DNA of 64,000 nucleotides from the NCBI GenBank assembly GCA_944325505.1, contig CALVAJ010000010.1, positions 1 through 64,000 of the forward strand, given 5' to 3'. Within the stretch, counting starts at the first letter, position 1. Every line of letters starts with the position of its first letter. Shown in pieces: positions 1-6,207 of the stretch. The notes under the pieces were generated by a model that searched no databases, was not told where the DNA came from, and worked only from the letters and a program-made list of their open reading frames with translations. Source of the stretch: an uncultured Bacteroidales bacterium (GTDB taxonomy: Bacteria > Bacteroidota > Bacteroidia > Bacteroidales > UBA932). A program made the position numbers and the translations under genes.

Positions 1-530
1 GAGAGCATGGTCCAGAAATCCTTGCGGCTCACGGCATCGACCCCTGTAGTAGGCTCGTCCAGGAAAAGCACCGACGGTCTGTGGACAAGTGCGCAGCAGA
101 GCGCAAGTTTCTGCTTCATGCCACCGGAGAGCTTGCCTGCCCTGCGGTCTGCGAAAGGCTCTATCTGGGAGTATATTTCCTTGATATTCCCATAATTGTC
201 CTTGACCGTTGTTCCGAACAGAGTAGCGAAATAATCCAGATTTTCCTTAACGGTAAGGTCCTGATACAGAGAAAATCTCCCGGGCATATAGCCGATAATC
301 CGCCTCAGCCGGGAGCAGTCTTTCACAATGTCGAGACCGCATACCGTGCCTGTGCCGGAATCCGGAAGCATAAGGGTCGTCATTATCCGGAAAAGTGTCG
401 TCTTGCCGGCTCCGTCAGGACCTATCAGCCCGAAGATTTCACCTGCCCCGACATGCAGGGAAATGCCCTTGAGAGCATGCACGTCCCCGTAACTTTTGGA
501 TATGCCTTCTATGTCTATCGTATTGTTCAT
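1..530 (-). CDS. ABC transporter ATP-binding protein, 3' part beyond window
   Basis: Nucleotide-binding subunit of an ABC exporter; 176 residues are visible from the ATG at 530 and the rest runs off the window edge. Seen in the translation: Walker A GPDGAGKTT at about residues 37-45 (D where N is usual), the signature LSGGMKQK, and Walker B VLFLDEPTTGVD. It overlaps the adaptor gene by four bases (ATGA at 527-530), so the two are translationally coupled. With the HlyD-type adaptor and TolC-type channel upstream this resembles YbhFSR-like tripartite ABC efflux (family knowledge); the permease genes are expected beyond base 1. Substrate unknown. Confidence 0.93.
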   Translation of the reverse strand, partial: MNNTIDIEGISKSYGDVHALKGISLHVGAGEIFGLIGPDGAGKTTLFRIMTTLMLPDSGTGTVCGLDIVKDCSRLRRIIGYMPGRFSLYQDLTVKENLDYFATLFGTTVKDNYGNIKEIYSQIEPFADRRAGKLSGGMKQKLALCCALVHRPSVLFLDEPTTGVDAVSRKDFWTML

Positions 531-1429
531 ATCATGATATATGCGTACATTCCGAGACGGAGCCTCCCCTCATTGCGCACGGCGACTTTCACGGCATATA
601 CCAGGTCGGCCCTTTCGTCCCTGGTCTGGATATTTTTCGGAGTGAATTCAGCCTCATCGGAAATCCATGTCACAGTACCTTCGTAACTGTCAGGATCTTC
701 CGTACCGTTGTCAGGAATCACCCTGACTTTGTCGCCGACATGCAGAGAGGCCAGCTGCGATGAAGAAAAATATGCCCTGACATAGAGGTTGTCCATATCC
801 GCTATCTTGAACAGCTGCCTTCCTGCCGTCACGCTCTCCCCTTCTTCGGCATATTTCTCCAGGACTGTACCTGATACAGGGACCGTTATCCTGCATTTAC
901 GCAGTTTGTCCTCAGTCTGGGCGATCTGGACATCTATCGTGGCTATCTCGCATCCGACACTCTCGTTGTTCTGCCTGTAATTCTGTTCTGCCGCAGCAAT
1001 CTGCCCTTGAAGAATCCTGATTTCAGACTCCAGGTCATCTACCTGCTTCTGCGTTCCGGCATCTTTTTCCAGAAGAGACTGCGAGCGTCTGAGTTCGGCA
1101 CGCAGATTCTCCAGTCTGGCATACTGCGAGGCCATCTGGCATTCTATGTCGGTCAGCTTCGCCTTTGCGCTTTCTTTTCTGGTGACGAGTTCTTCCCTCT
1201 GCAGGAAAGTCTGGACGGAATCTATCTGTCCGGCCTTATCTCCCGCAGCAAGCCTGTCACCTTCCCTGATGCCGAAACTGATGATCCTCCCGCTGTTCTC
1301 GGCCGATACTGTCACTTCGGTCGCATTGACCTGCCCGCAGGCATCGAACTCCGGCTCTTTCATTCCGCATCCGGCTGCGGACATCAGAGCCGCTGCGGAC
1401 AGCAACATATTGATACTGGACCTTTTCAT
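527..1429 (-). CDS. HlyD-family periplasmic adaptor, lipoprotein
   Basis: Membrane fusion protein of a tripartite efflux pump, 300 residues, linking an inner-membrane ABC exporter to an outer-membrane channel. It starts with a lipoprotein signal (basic MKRS, hydrophobic core, lipobox SAAGC with Cys about residue 21). A biotinyl-lipoyl half motif follows (sense VSAENSGRI, GIREGDRLAAGD), then a long coiled-coil hairpin rich in E, Q, R and L (about 65-185), the second lipoyl half (VPVSGTVLEKYAEEGESV), and a beta-barrel region ending LRLGMYAYIMI. The stop overlaps the ATPase start; 86 bases separate it from the tolC-like gene upstream. Family assignment is firm, substrate is not. Confidence 0.92.
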   Translation of the reverse strand: MKRSSINMLLSAAALMSAAGCGMKEPEFDACGQVNATEVTVSAENSGRIISFGIREGDRLAAGDKAGQIDSVQTFLQREELVTRKESAKAKLTDIECQMASQYARLENLRAELRRSQSLLEKDAGTQKQVDDLESEIRILQGQIAAAEQNYRQNNESVGCEIATIDVQIAQTEDKLRKCRITVPVSGTVLEKYAEEGESVTAGRQLFKIADMDNLYVRAYFSSSQLASLHVGDKVRVIPDNGTEDPDSYEGTVTWISDEAEFTPKNIQTRDERADLVYAVKVAVRNEGRLRLGMYAYIMI

Positions 1430-1515
1430 TTCATCTGTTTTTTTAAATAACGTCAGTCCGACGGTTTCATTTGACTATATTATTCCGGGAAGTCGTTTCA
1501 AACAACTTCTGATAT

Positions 1516-2811
1516 TCAATACTCTGTCCTATCGGCAGGCATACCGTACCCGAGGCAGTTCTTCAAGTCATATACGGCCATCAGCAACTGTATTCTGTGG
1601 ATAGACTCCGCGACTTTCGCGTTATATTCATCATCGATCCTGGACATCAGGTCATTCATCGTAATGACTCCGTTGCGGTACTGTTCTTCGCCCGAAGCGC
1701 GGATCGACTCCCGCAGGGCTATTATTTTCCTGTCCTTCTCCAACAATGCCTTGGCCTTGTCTATCTCGCTTCTCATCTGTACCGCGTCAAGCCCGGTGTT
1801 GAACAGGAAAGTCTCCCTGTCGGACTCTATCTTTCTCATCTGCGCATCGAGTTTGCGTTTTTCATCCTTTCTGGTATAAAGCGCCCCTATATCCCACGAC
1901 ATCTTCACCCCTGCTGTCCAGTATGGCTGGAAAGTGTTTTCCAATATGTTCAGTCCCGGACGGCCGATACCGCCCTGAAGGGAAAGGCTGAATTTCGGGG
2001 ATATCTTCGCATTGAGCTGGCGTATCATCGCGTCCTGCTGCCGGATCTGGGCATCATAAAGCCCGATTTCAGGCCTGGATATTTCCTCCCCGGACAGCCA
2101 CCCGCAGTCCGCGTCAGGGATAACGAACTCTTCCCCTTCAAGACTGGCCCCGGTAAGCTTTTCAAGCATCTCCACATAAGTCTGTCTGTCCTGCATCAGT
2201 TCTTCGCGCTGCTGTTCACAGTTCAGGATATTGACCTGTATCATCTCGAGGTCCGACCTGTATGCCGTCCCGTTTTCAATGCACGCCTGCGCATGCCTGG
2301 CATTCCTCTGAAGGCTTTCCTCCAGTATGGAGTTCTGCTGCAGCTGGCCGTCATAGAGCAGTATCCCGAGAAATATTTTCTCGACCCTCTCATTTATTGC
2401 ATACAATGACACTTCGACCTGCTCTTTCTGCACCTGCGCACCGGTCCTGGTCACTTCTTTCTGGCGTCCGGACACCCCTCCGTCCCAAATCGTCTGGCTG
2501 ATTTCGCCGATAAGGGAATACTGGTCATGCGGCAGGTCGAACGAGAACCCGGGGATATCGAACGGCATCTCGACCACATCCGACTGGTATGCGGCCTTGC
2601 CTGAAATGCTCAGATGCGGCAGCCAGGACTTCGCTATGCTTGCGACCTCATAATGAGATGCCTCTTCGATAAGGTTCAGCTGCCGGATCTGCGGATAGTT
2701 CTCCCGTGCCATTTCCATGCACCGGTCAATGGTCACCTGCGCCTGTGCCGGCGCTGACAGTATCAGACCGGGCAGCAGTGCGGCTAAAATATGTGTCAGT
2801 CTCATTCTCAT
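1516..2811 (-). CDS. TolC-family outer membrane efflux protein
   Basis: Outer-membrane channel component of the efflux system, 431 residues. There is a cleavable signal peptide ending near APAQAQ, followed by two similar halves dominated by long amphipathic helices (alternating Q, L, E, R; for example the ARENYPQIRQLNLIEEASHYEV segment start and the later KALLEKDRKIIALRE stretch), which is how OEP-domain proteins look. The start ATG overlaps the tetR stop by four bases (ATGA at 2808-2811). The length fits the family (400-500 residues). Confidence 0.92.
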   Translation of the reverse strand: MRMRLTHILAALLPGLILSAPAQAQVTIDRCMEMARENYPQIRQLNLIEEASHYEVASIAKSWLPHLSISGKAAYQSDVVEMPFDIPGFSFDLPHDQYSLIGEISQTIWDGGVSGRQKEVTRTGAQVQKEQVEVSLYAINERVEKIFLGILLYDGQLQQNSILEESLQRNARHAQACIENGTAYRSDLEMIQVNILNCEQQREELMQDRQTYVEMLEKLTGASLEGEEFVIPDADCGWLSGEEISRPEIGLYDAQIRQQDAMIRQLNAKISPKFSLSLQGGIGRPGLNILENTFQPYWTAGVKMSWDIGALYTRKDEKRKLDAQMRKIESDRETFLFNTGLDAVQMRSEIDKAKALLEKDRKIIALRESIRASGEEQYRNGVITMNDLMSRIDDEYNAKVAESIHRIQLLMAVYDLKNCLGYGMPADRTEY

Positions 2812-3488
2812 TGTATTTTTCCGTAAAGTCTGTGTCTTATCAGCGCAATGATTTCCGCCTTCCTGTTTTCGAGAATTCCTTTCAGAGTGGTTTCATCCGG
2901 AACAGGGGCAGGATTCCCGGCATTCTGGAACATTCTTCCCGCCACAGGCAGAAGCAGGTATGTAGAGAGATTGAGGGTGACGATGTCGGCTATGAGCTGC
3001 ATCGGGTCCACTTCGTTTATCCTTCCGCTGTCCATTTCTTCACGTATCATCCCGATATGGAAATCGTATATCTTCTGCAGGACAGGAAAGATATTCTCTT
3101 TCAGGCGCACTACCAGTTCCGGGTTGTGCATTATGGTATCATAAAGGAAAGTGGCGAAGCGGGGATGTCCCGCAAAGAAATCGAAATGAGTGGAAATGCC
3201 TTTTTCAAGGGTTTCCCAGAACGGTTCCCCTTTTGACATTACCGGACGGAAAGACTGCATCAGTTCCCGCAAGATCTTTTCAAGCACTTTCATGAAAATG
3301 TGCTCCTTGGTCCGGAAGTAATAATGGAGCATCGCGTGCGTCACTCCGGCCTTTTTGGCAATCAGCGTAGTAGTCGCCAGATTGTACCCCTTTTCCAGGA
3401 ACACTTCTTCCGCCGCATCCATTATCGCCTGTTCCGTACTTTTCACAGAGGCGGTTCCGTTATCCTGCGTATCTTGAAACATATCCAT
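2808..3488 (-). CDS. TetR/AcrR-family transcriptional regulator of the efflux operon
   Basis: DNA-binding repressor of 226 residues, first gene of the tetR-tolC-hlyD-ABC operon. The N-terminal helix-turn-helix is clear: AIMDAAEEVFLEKGYNLATT, then LIAKKAGVTHAMLHYYFRTKEHIF at about residues 20-65, the standard TetR signature. The C-terminal ligand domain is helical and family-specific. It is the promoter-proximal gene, so autoregulation is likely; a perfect 16-bp palindrome sits just downstream of the predicted -7 box (see the operator entry). The inducing ligand is not predictable. Confidence 0.93.
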   Translation of the reverse strand: MDMFQDTQDNGTASVKSTEQAIMDAAEEVFLEKGYNLATTTLIAKKAGVTHAMLHYYFRTKEHIFMKVLEKILRELMQSFRPVMSKGEPFWETLEKGISTHFDFFAGHPRFATFLYDTIMHNPELVVRLKENIFPVLQKIYDFHIGMIREEMDSGRINEVDPMQLIADIVTLNLSTYLLLPVAGRMFQNAGNPAPVPDETTLKGILENRKAEIIALIRHRLYGKIQ

Positions 3489-3522
3489 AAAACCTGTTTA
3501 CAAATCTGTTTAACTGAATTAT

Positions 3523-3538
3523 TTAACAATATTGTTAA
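3523..3538. promoter_or_regulatory. Candidate TetR operator (perfect palindrome)
   Basis: TTAACAATATTGTTAA reads the same on both strands over all 16 bases. It lies between the predicted -7 box (3547-3554) and the tetR start (3488), covering the expected transcription start near 3540. Binding there would block initiation, the usual geometry for TetR autorepression. That the adjacent regulator binds it is inference. Confidence 0.6.
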
Positions 3539-3546
3539 TGACTTTG

Positions 3547-3554
3547 CAAATATA
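3547..3554 (-). promoter_or_regulatory. -7 box TATATTTG, efflux operon promoter
   Basis: On the minus strand TATATTTG matches the Bacteroidota -7 consensus TAnnTTTG. It is about 60 bases upstream of the tetR start and directly abuts the 16-bp palindrome. The -33 region has only a partial match (GTTG near 3575). Confidence 0.6.
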
Positions 3555-3640
3555 TGTCATTTTTAAATACATTATCAACAAGAATGTAACAAATGTGATA
3601 TTATGTGCATCTATACGGACGGCATTTAAAATTATAGCGA

Positions 3641-4009
3641 ATGAAAACGATCTGTATCAGAAAAATGTTGTCATTATTGTCCGTTTCCGGATTCCTGCTC
3701 CTGTCAGCAGCGGGTTGCGCCTCTTTATACCACACGAAATATACAAATGAAAAAATATCAATTGGTGAAACCAGAGAATCGGTTATAAGAAAATTCGGAC
3801 AACCTTACTCGGAAAGCATGCACTCGGAAAACGGAAAGACAATGGAGAAAATCCAGTACAAGGAAATACTGGCATACGGAAACGTGCTTAATACCTGGTT
3901 CTATTTTGAAAACGGCAAACTGATCAGAAAGACGCAGAAAGAAGAAAAACCTTCAGACTGTCATCATGAGCATCATCATAAAGACGACAACAACCGGCAA
4001 CAAAACTAA
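3641..4009 (+). CDS. Small BamE/SmpA-like lipoprotein with His-rich tail
   Basis: Predicted lipoprotein of 122 residues. The signal is MKTICIRKML followed by a hydrophobic run and lipobox SAAGC (Cys about 26). The middle carries IGETRESVIRKFGQPYSE, the pattern of the SmpA/BamE fold (a G-x-T-x-x-x-V-x-x-x-xG-x-P turn), then a strand-rich part ending WFYFENGKLIRK. The last 20 residues are unusual: HHEHHHKDDNNRQQN, a possible metal-binding tail. It stands divergent from tetR and 11 bases before the barrel gene at 4021, so the pair is probably co-transcribed. Function beyond an envelope role is unknown. Confidence 0.7.
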   Translation: MKTICIRKMLSLLSVSGFLLLSAAGCASLYHTKYTNEKISIGETRESVIRKFGQPYSESMHSENGKTMEKIQYKEILAYGNVLNTWFYFENGKLIRKTQKEEKPSDCHHEHHHKDDNNRQQN

Positions 4010-4020
4010 TAAATAATGGT

Positions 4021-4554
4021 ATGAAAAAAATTGTTCTGACTATGGCACTTTGCCTTGCAATGGCCGCCGCATGCAATATATCATCAGCAAAAAACAGGCT
4101 GGACAACGGCAGCCCCCTCTACAGGACAGCAGGTTATAAAGGCAGTGTGTCTTTTACGGACCAGCTCGGCGTCTGGGTAGGATTCGACACCTCACACGGC
4201 TATATGTTCAGTCCGCACCATTATCTGGGCGCCGGAGTAGGAATGTTCGCGGCACCTCTTGACGAGGTCCCGTCATTCTTCCACTTCTTCGCAGAGTATA
4301 AAGCATATTTTCTCGAAAAAAACAGCACTCCGACAGCAGGCATCAGGGCCGGTTACTGCTCGTCTTTACAGAATCTGGCAGGCAATACTTTCAGCAGCGC
4401 ATTTGAACTGGACCCCAATATAGGCTGGGACTGGGCATTCAACAGCAGGCTCGGCATGAACCTTACTTTAGGTGCAGCTGTCTTCATGTTCGGAGAAAAC
4501 GGCACGTCAAACGTCAAGGCCATGCCTAAAATCACTGTCGGAATCACGTTCTAA
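4021..4554 (+). CDS. Putative small outer-membrane beta-barrel protein
   Basis: Secreted protein of 177 residues: signal peptide MKKIVLTMALCLAMAAACNISSA, then alternating short polar/hydrophobic strands with aromatic girdle residues (GVWVGFDTSHGYMFSPHHYLGAGVG, FFAEYKAYFLEKN) and a terminal Phe (KITVGITF), the C-terminal signature of outer-membrane barrels. About eight strands would fit. A Cys in the signal region (AAAC) could make it a lipoprotein instead, but it is followed by an A-x-A-like site. I do not recognise a named family. Confidence 0.65.
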   Translation: MKKIVLTMALCLAMAAACNISSAKNRLDNGSPLYRTAGYKGSVSFTDQLGVWVGFDTSHGYMFSPHHYLGAGVGMFAAPLDEVPSFFHFFAEYKAYFLEKNSTPTAGIRAGYCSSLQNLAGNTFSSAFELDPNIGWDWAFNSRLGMNLTLGAAVFMFGENGTSNVKAMPKITVGITF

Positions 4555-4577
4555 AATAACACGGGTCCAATGAAATT

Positions 4578-4627
4578 CCGGTTTATATCACGGTTTAACT
4601 CTAAGCCATAGAACAGCCGTTAAACGG
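4578..4627 (+). repeat. 50-bp direct repeat, left copy, flanking dinD-like gene
   Basis: This 50-bp segment recurs at 5636-5685 in the same orientation with 44 of 50 bases identical by eye. Shared core words are ATCACGGTTTAACT and CAGCCGTTAAACGG. The two copies lie either side of the DinD/BRO-type gene with a period of 1058 bp. Within each copy CGGTTTAAC and GTTAAACGG form a near inverted pair. Confidence 0.8.
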
Positions 4628-4640
4628 GGGACAAACCAAC

Positions 4641-5483
4641 TTATTTGTCATCTATTTCTTTCGGTTTTTCAGGAGACTGGAGAGACATTGCATTACTTGA
4701 GGATATTATGCTCCGGCCCAGCTCTTTCTCCATTCTCTGCCGAGTCTCCTTTGCCACCAGTCCCCCGTCTTTCGCCACCTTCTTGTTCTGGTCAAGCCCT
4801 TTCGGGTTGCGCTTCCTGGAGAGTTCGGTTGTGAACACCTCGGCGAGAGTGTTGACCGCAGTTTCAAGGTTTGTCATATGGTCACGGAGGTTTTCCTTGT
4901 GCAGTCCCTTGAAATTCTTGTACTCCCTTGTAGTGAAGCCGGACCACTCCTTTGTGATGATGTCTGTAAGTGTGGCATACTGCTGGTCTTTGACGCCGCA
5001 TCGTTTCCATTCGTCTGTAAGGGCTTTTCTGGTCTGCTTGCCTTGCATCCTCTGCTCTATCCACTTCTCTCCATACCCTTTCCTGCGGTAGTATTCCATC
5101 GCCCGGTCTATGGCAAGTTCAGGATCCTGCATCTCATCCAGGCGCTCACTGGCTACTTGTGCCATCCAGATTTTGAACGGCTCGGCTTTAGGTGATGGGA
5201 TTGACTGGATGATACGGAACAATTGCTCCTGGTCTGCGACATCGGTAAGGCGCATCTTCCCGTCCGGTGCAAGCATTTTCAAACCGCTACAATTTGTAAC
5301 GGTTTCGTTGCCCTCCTTTTTCAACCTTGTTTTCAAGACCCTCCAGTATGTCGTTGGGTTCTCACTGTCAGTAAGTGCGCCGATAACATCCACCACCGAG
5401 AAGTACCACTTCTCCTCCTTGTCATCCCACGCCGTACGTATCTTGCGGTCATTGAATAATTGTATAGACTGTTTCTTTGTCAT
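4641..5483 (-). CDS. DinD / BRO-N (phage antirepressor-like) family protein
   Basis: Protein of 280 residues. The N-terminus (about 1-115) is a Bro-N domain: IQLFNDRKIRTAWDDKEEKWYFSVVDVIGALT, then a TYWRVLKTRLKKEGNE turn and a DVADQEQLFRIIQSIPSPKAEPFK segment, as in phage antirepressors. The C-terminal half (KNFKGLHKENLRDHMTNLE onward, with NPKGLDQNKKVAKDGG) matches the DinD-type extension common in Bacteroidota. DinD proteins are damage-inducible in E. coli (family knowledge); no LexA box was identified here. The gene sits alone between 50-bp direct repeats and near a tRNA remnant, consistent with horizontal transfer. The -7 box TAATTTTG is at 5569-5576. Confidence 0.88.
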   Translation of the reverse strand: MTKKQSIQLFNDRKIRTAWDDKEEKWYFSVVDVIGALTDSENPTTYWRVLKTRLKKEGNETVTNCSGLKMLAPDGKMRLTDVADQEQLFRIIQSIPSPKAEPFKIWMAQVASERLDEMQDPELAIDRAMEYYRRKGYGEKWIEQRMQGKQTRKALTDEWKRCGVKDQQYATLTDIITKEWSGFTTREYKNFKGLHKENLRDHMTNLETAVNTLAEVFTTELSRKRNPKGLDQNKKVAKDGGLVAKETRQRMEKELGRSIISSSNAMSLQSPEKPKEIDDK

Positions 5484-5568
5484 GTGATAGCTACCTTTTC
5501 GTTATGGATGAATCAGCCCGCTTTTGACTTTCGTTTCCATAATCCGTCACTTAATGTCCAATATGGAG

Positions 5569-5576
5569 CAAAATTA
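5569..5576 (-). promoter_or_regulatory. -7 box TAATTTTG for dinD-like gene
   Basis: Minus-strand TAATTTTG fits TAnnTTTG and is 86 bases upstream of the start at 5483. No clear -33 box is present. The leader between it and the gene holds only short AT-rich partial inverted repeats (AATCCG near 5541 with CGGATT near 5588). Confidence 0.45.
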
Positions 5577-5635
5577 GAAACAATATCGGATTTAATGAAA
5601 ATTAAACCGACATTTGGACGGGCTTAATACTATGT

Positions 5636-5685
5636 CCGGTTTACATCACGGTTTAACTTTGAGCCATCGGGCAGCCGTTAAACGG
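5636..5685 (+). repeat. 50-bp direct repeat, right copy
   Basis: Partner of the copy at 4578-4627; six mismatches in 50. Its right edge is 46 bases from the decayed tRNA-Phe copy at 5731. It may mark the boundary of a small transferred unit carrying the dinD-like gene. Confidence 0.8.
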
Positions 5686-5730
5686 TACCGGGCATAAACG
5701 AAAAAAGTAGTAAGATTTTAATCTGACTGC

Positions 5731-5789
5731 CTGATTTTCAGTGTAGTATTACTAGGAATCGAACCCGGGACACAAGGATTTTCAGTCCT
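5731..5789 (-). pseudogene. Decayed partial tRNA-Phe copy (possible attachment-site relic)
   Basis: These 59 bases match 5955-6013 at 53 of 59 positions, covering the anticodon arm (TTTTCAGTCC), T arm (GGAATCGAACC) and 3' acceptor strand of tRNA-Phe plus 13 bases beyond its 3' end. The 5' half is not recognisable and the acceptor strand no longer pairs, so it is not a functional tRNA. Integrases commonly recombine at tRNA 3' ends and regenerate such copies (established), so a relic att site is the favoured reading. The stretch from 5790 to 5954 holds nothing else I can recognise. Confidence 0.75.
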
Positions 5790-5967
5790 AAATATTGCAA
5801 CAGCCACTCTATTGATATTCATTACTTCATCTTTAGAATGCCATTACCGGTCAAAACTTTTTGGAAAACAGAGAGTGCTTTCTTGATTACACTTAAATAT
5901 CTTGTTTTGATTTTTTGCACAACAAAAAAAAGAGAGCCGCATTTCTGCAACTCTCTGATTTTCAGTG

Positions 5968-6040
5968 TGGTGTCACCGGGAATCGAACCAGGGACACAAG
6001 GATTTTCAGTCCTTTGCTCTACCAACTGAGCTATGACACC
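5968..6040 (-). tRNA. tRNA-Phe (GAA)
   Basis: 73-nt cloverleaf on the minus strand. The acceptor GGTGTCA (6034-6040) pairs with TGACACC (5969-5975), the D arm is GCTC..GAGC, the anticodon arm is GGACTGAAAATCC with anticodon GAA, and the T loop is GGTTCGATTCC. The CCA end is not encoded. A full promoter lies upstream: TATCTTTG at 6079-6086 and TTTG at 6106-6109. Confidence 0.97.
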
Positions 6041-6078
6041 ATTTCCGATAAGAACTCCCCTTGTTTTGTTTGGGATTG

Positions 6079-6109
6079 CAAAGATAGGCAAAATTCCTCA
6101 GACTCCAAA
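6079..6109 (-). promoter_or_regulatory. tRNA-Phe promoter, TTTG-N19-TATCTTTG
   Basis: On the minus strand the -33 box TTTG (6106-6109) is followed after exactly 19 bases by TATCTTTG (6079-6086). Both match the Bacteroidota primary sigma consensus. The tRNA 5' end is 39 bases downstream. Confidence 0.8.
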
Positions 6110-6139
6110 TTTTTTCGCAGTTTTTAAGAAAATTTGGTG

Positions 6140-6147
6140 TATTTTTG
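6140..6147 (+). promoter_or_regulatory. -7 box TATTTTTG upstream of priA
   Basis: TATTTTTG predicts transcription starting near 6154. This excludes the upstream in-frame start at 6145 for priA and leaves ATGs at 6172, 6175 and 6208. The -33 region is poor. Confidence 0.55.
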
Positions 6148-6207
6148 TTTCCGCACCATTCCGGAAATGGAATGATGCCGTATTGTAACCTGCATTTGTG
6201 TTTTGGT

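Noticed and set aside
1597-2409. 270-codon plus-strand frame
   Set aside because: Antisense to the tolC-like gene, whose coding is certain.
5790-5954. A second functional tRNA next to tRNA-Phe
   Set aside because: Only the 3' half is recognisable at 5731-5789; acceptor pairing and the D arm are lost.
6145-6207. Extended N-terminus of PriA
   Set aside because: The frame opens inside the predicted -7 box (6140-6147); the 5' residues are unlike other PriA starts.
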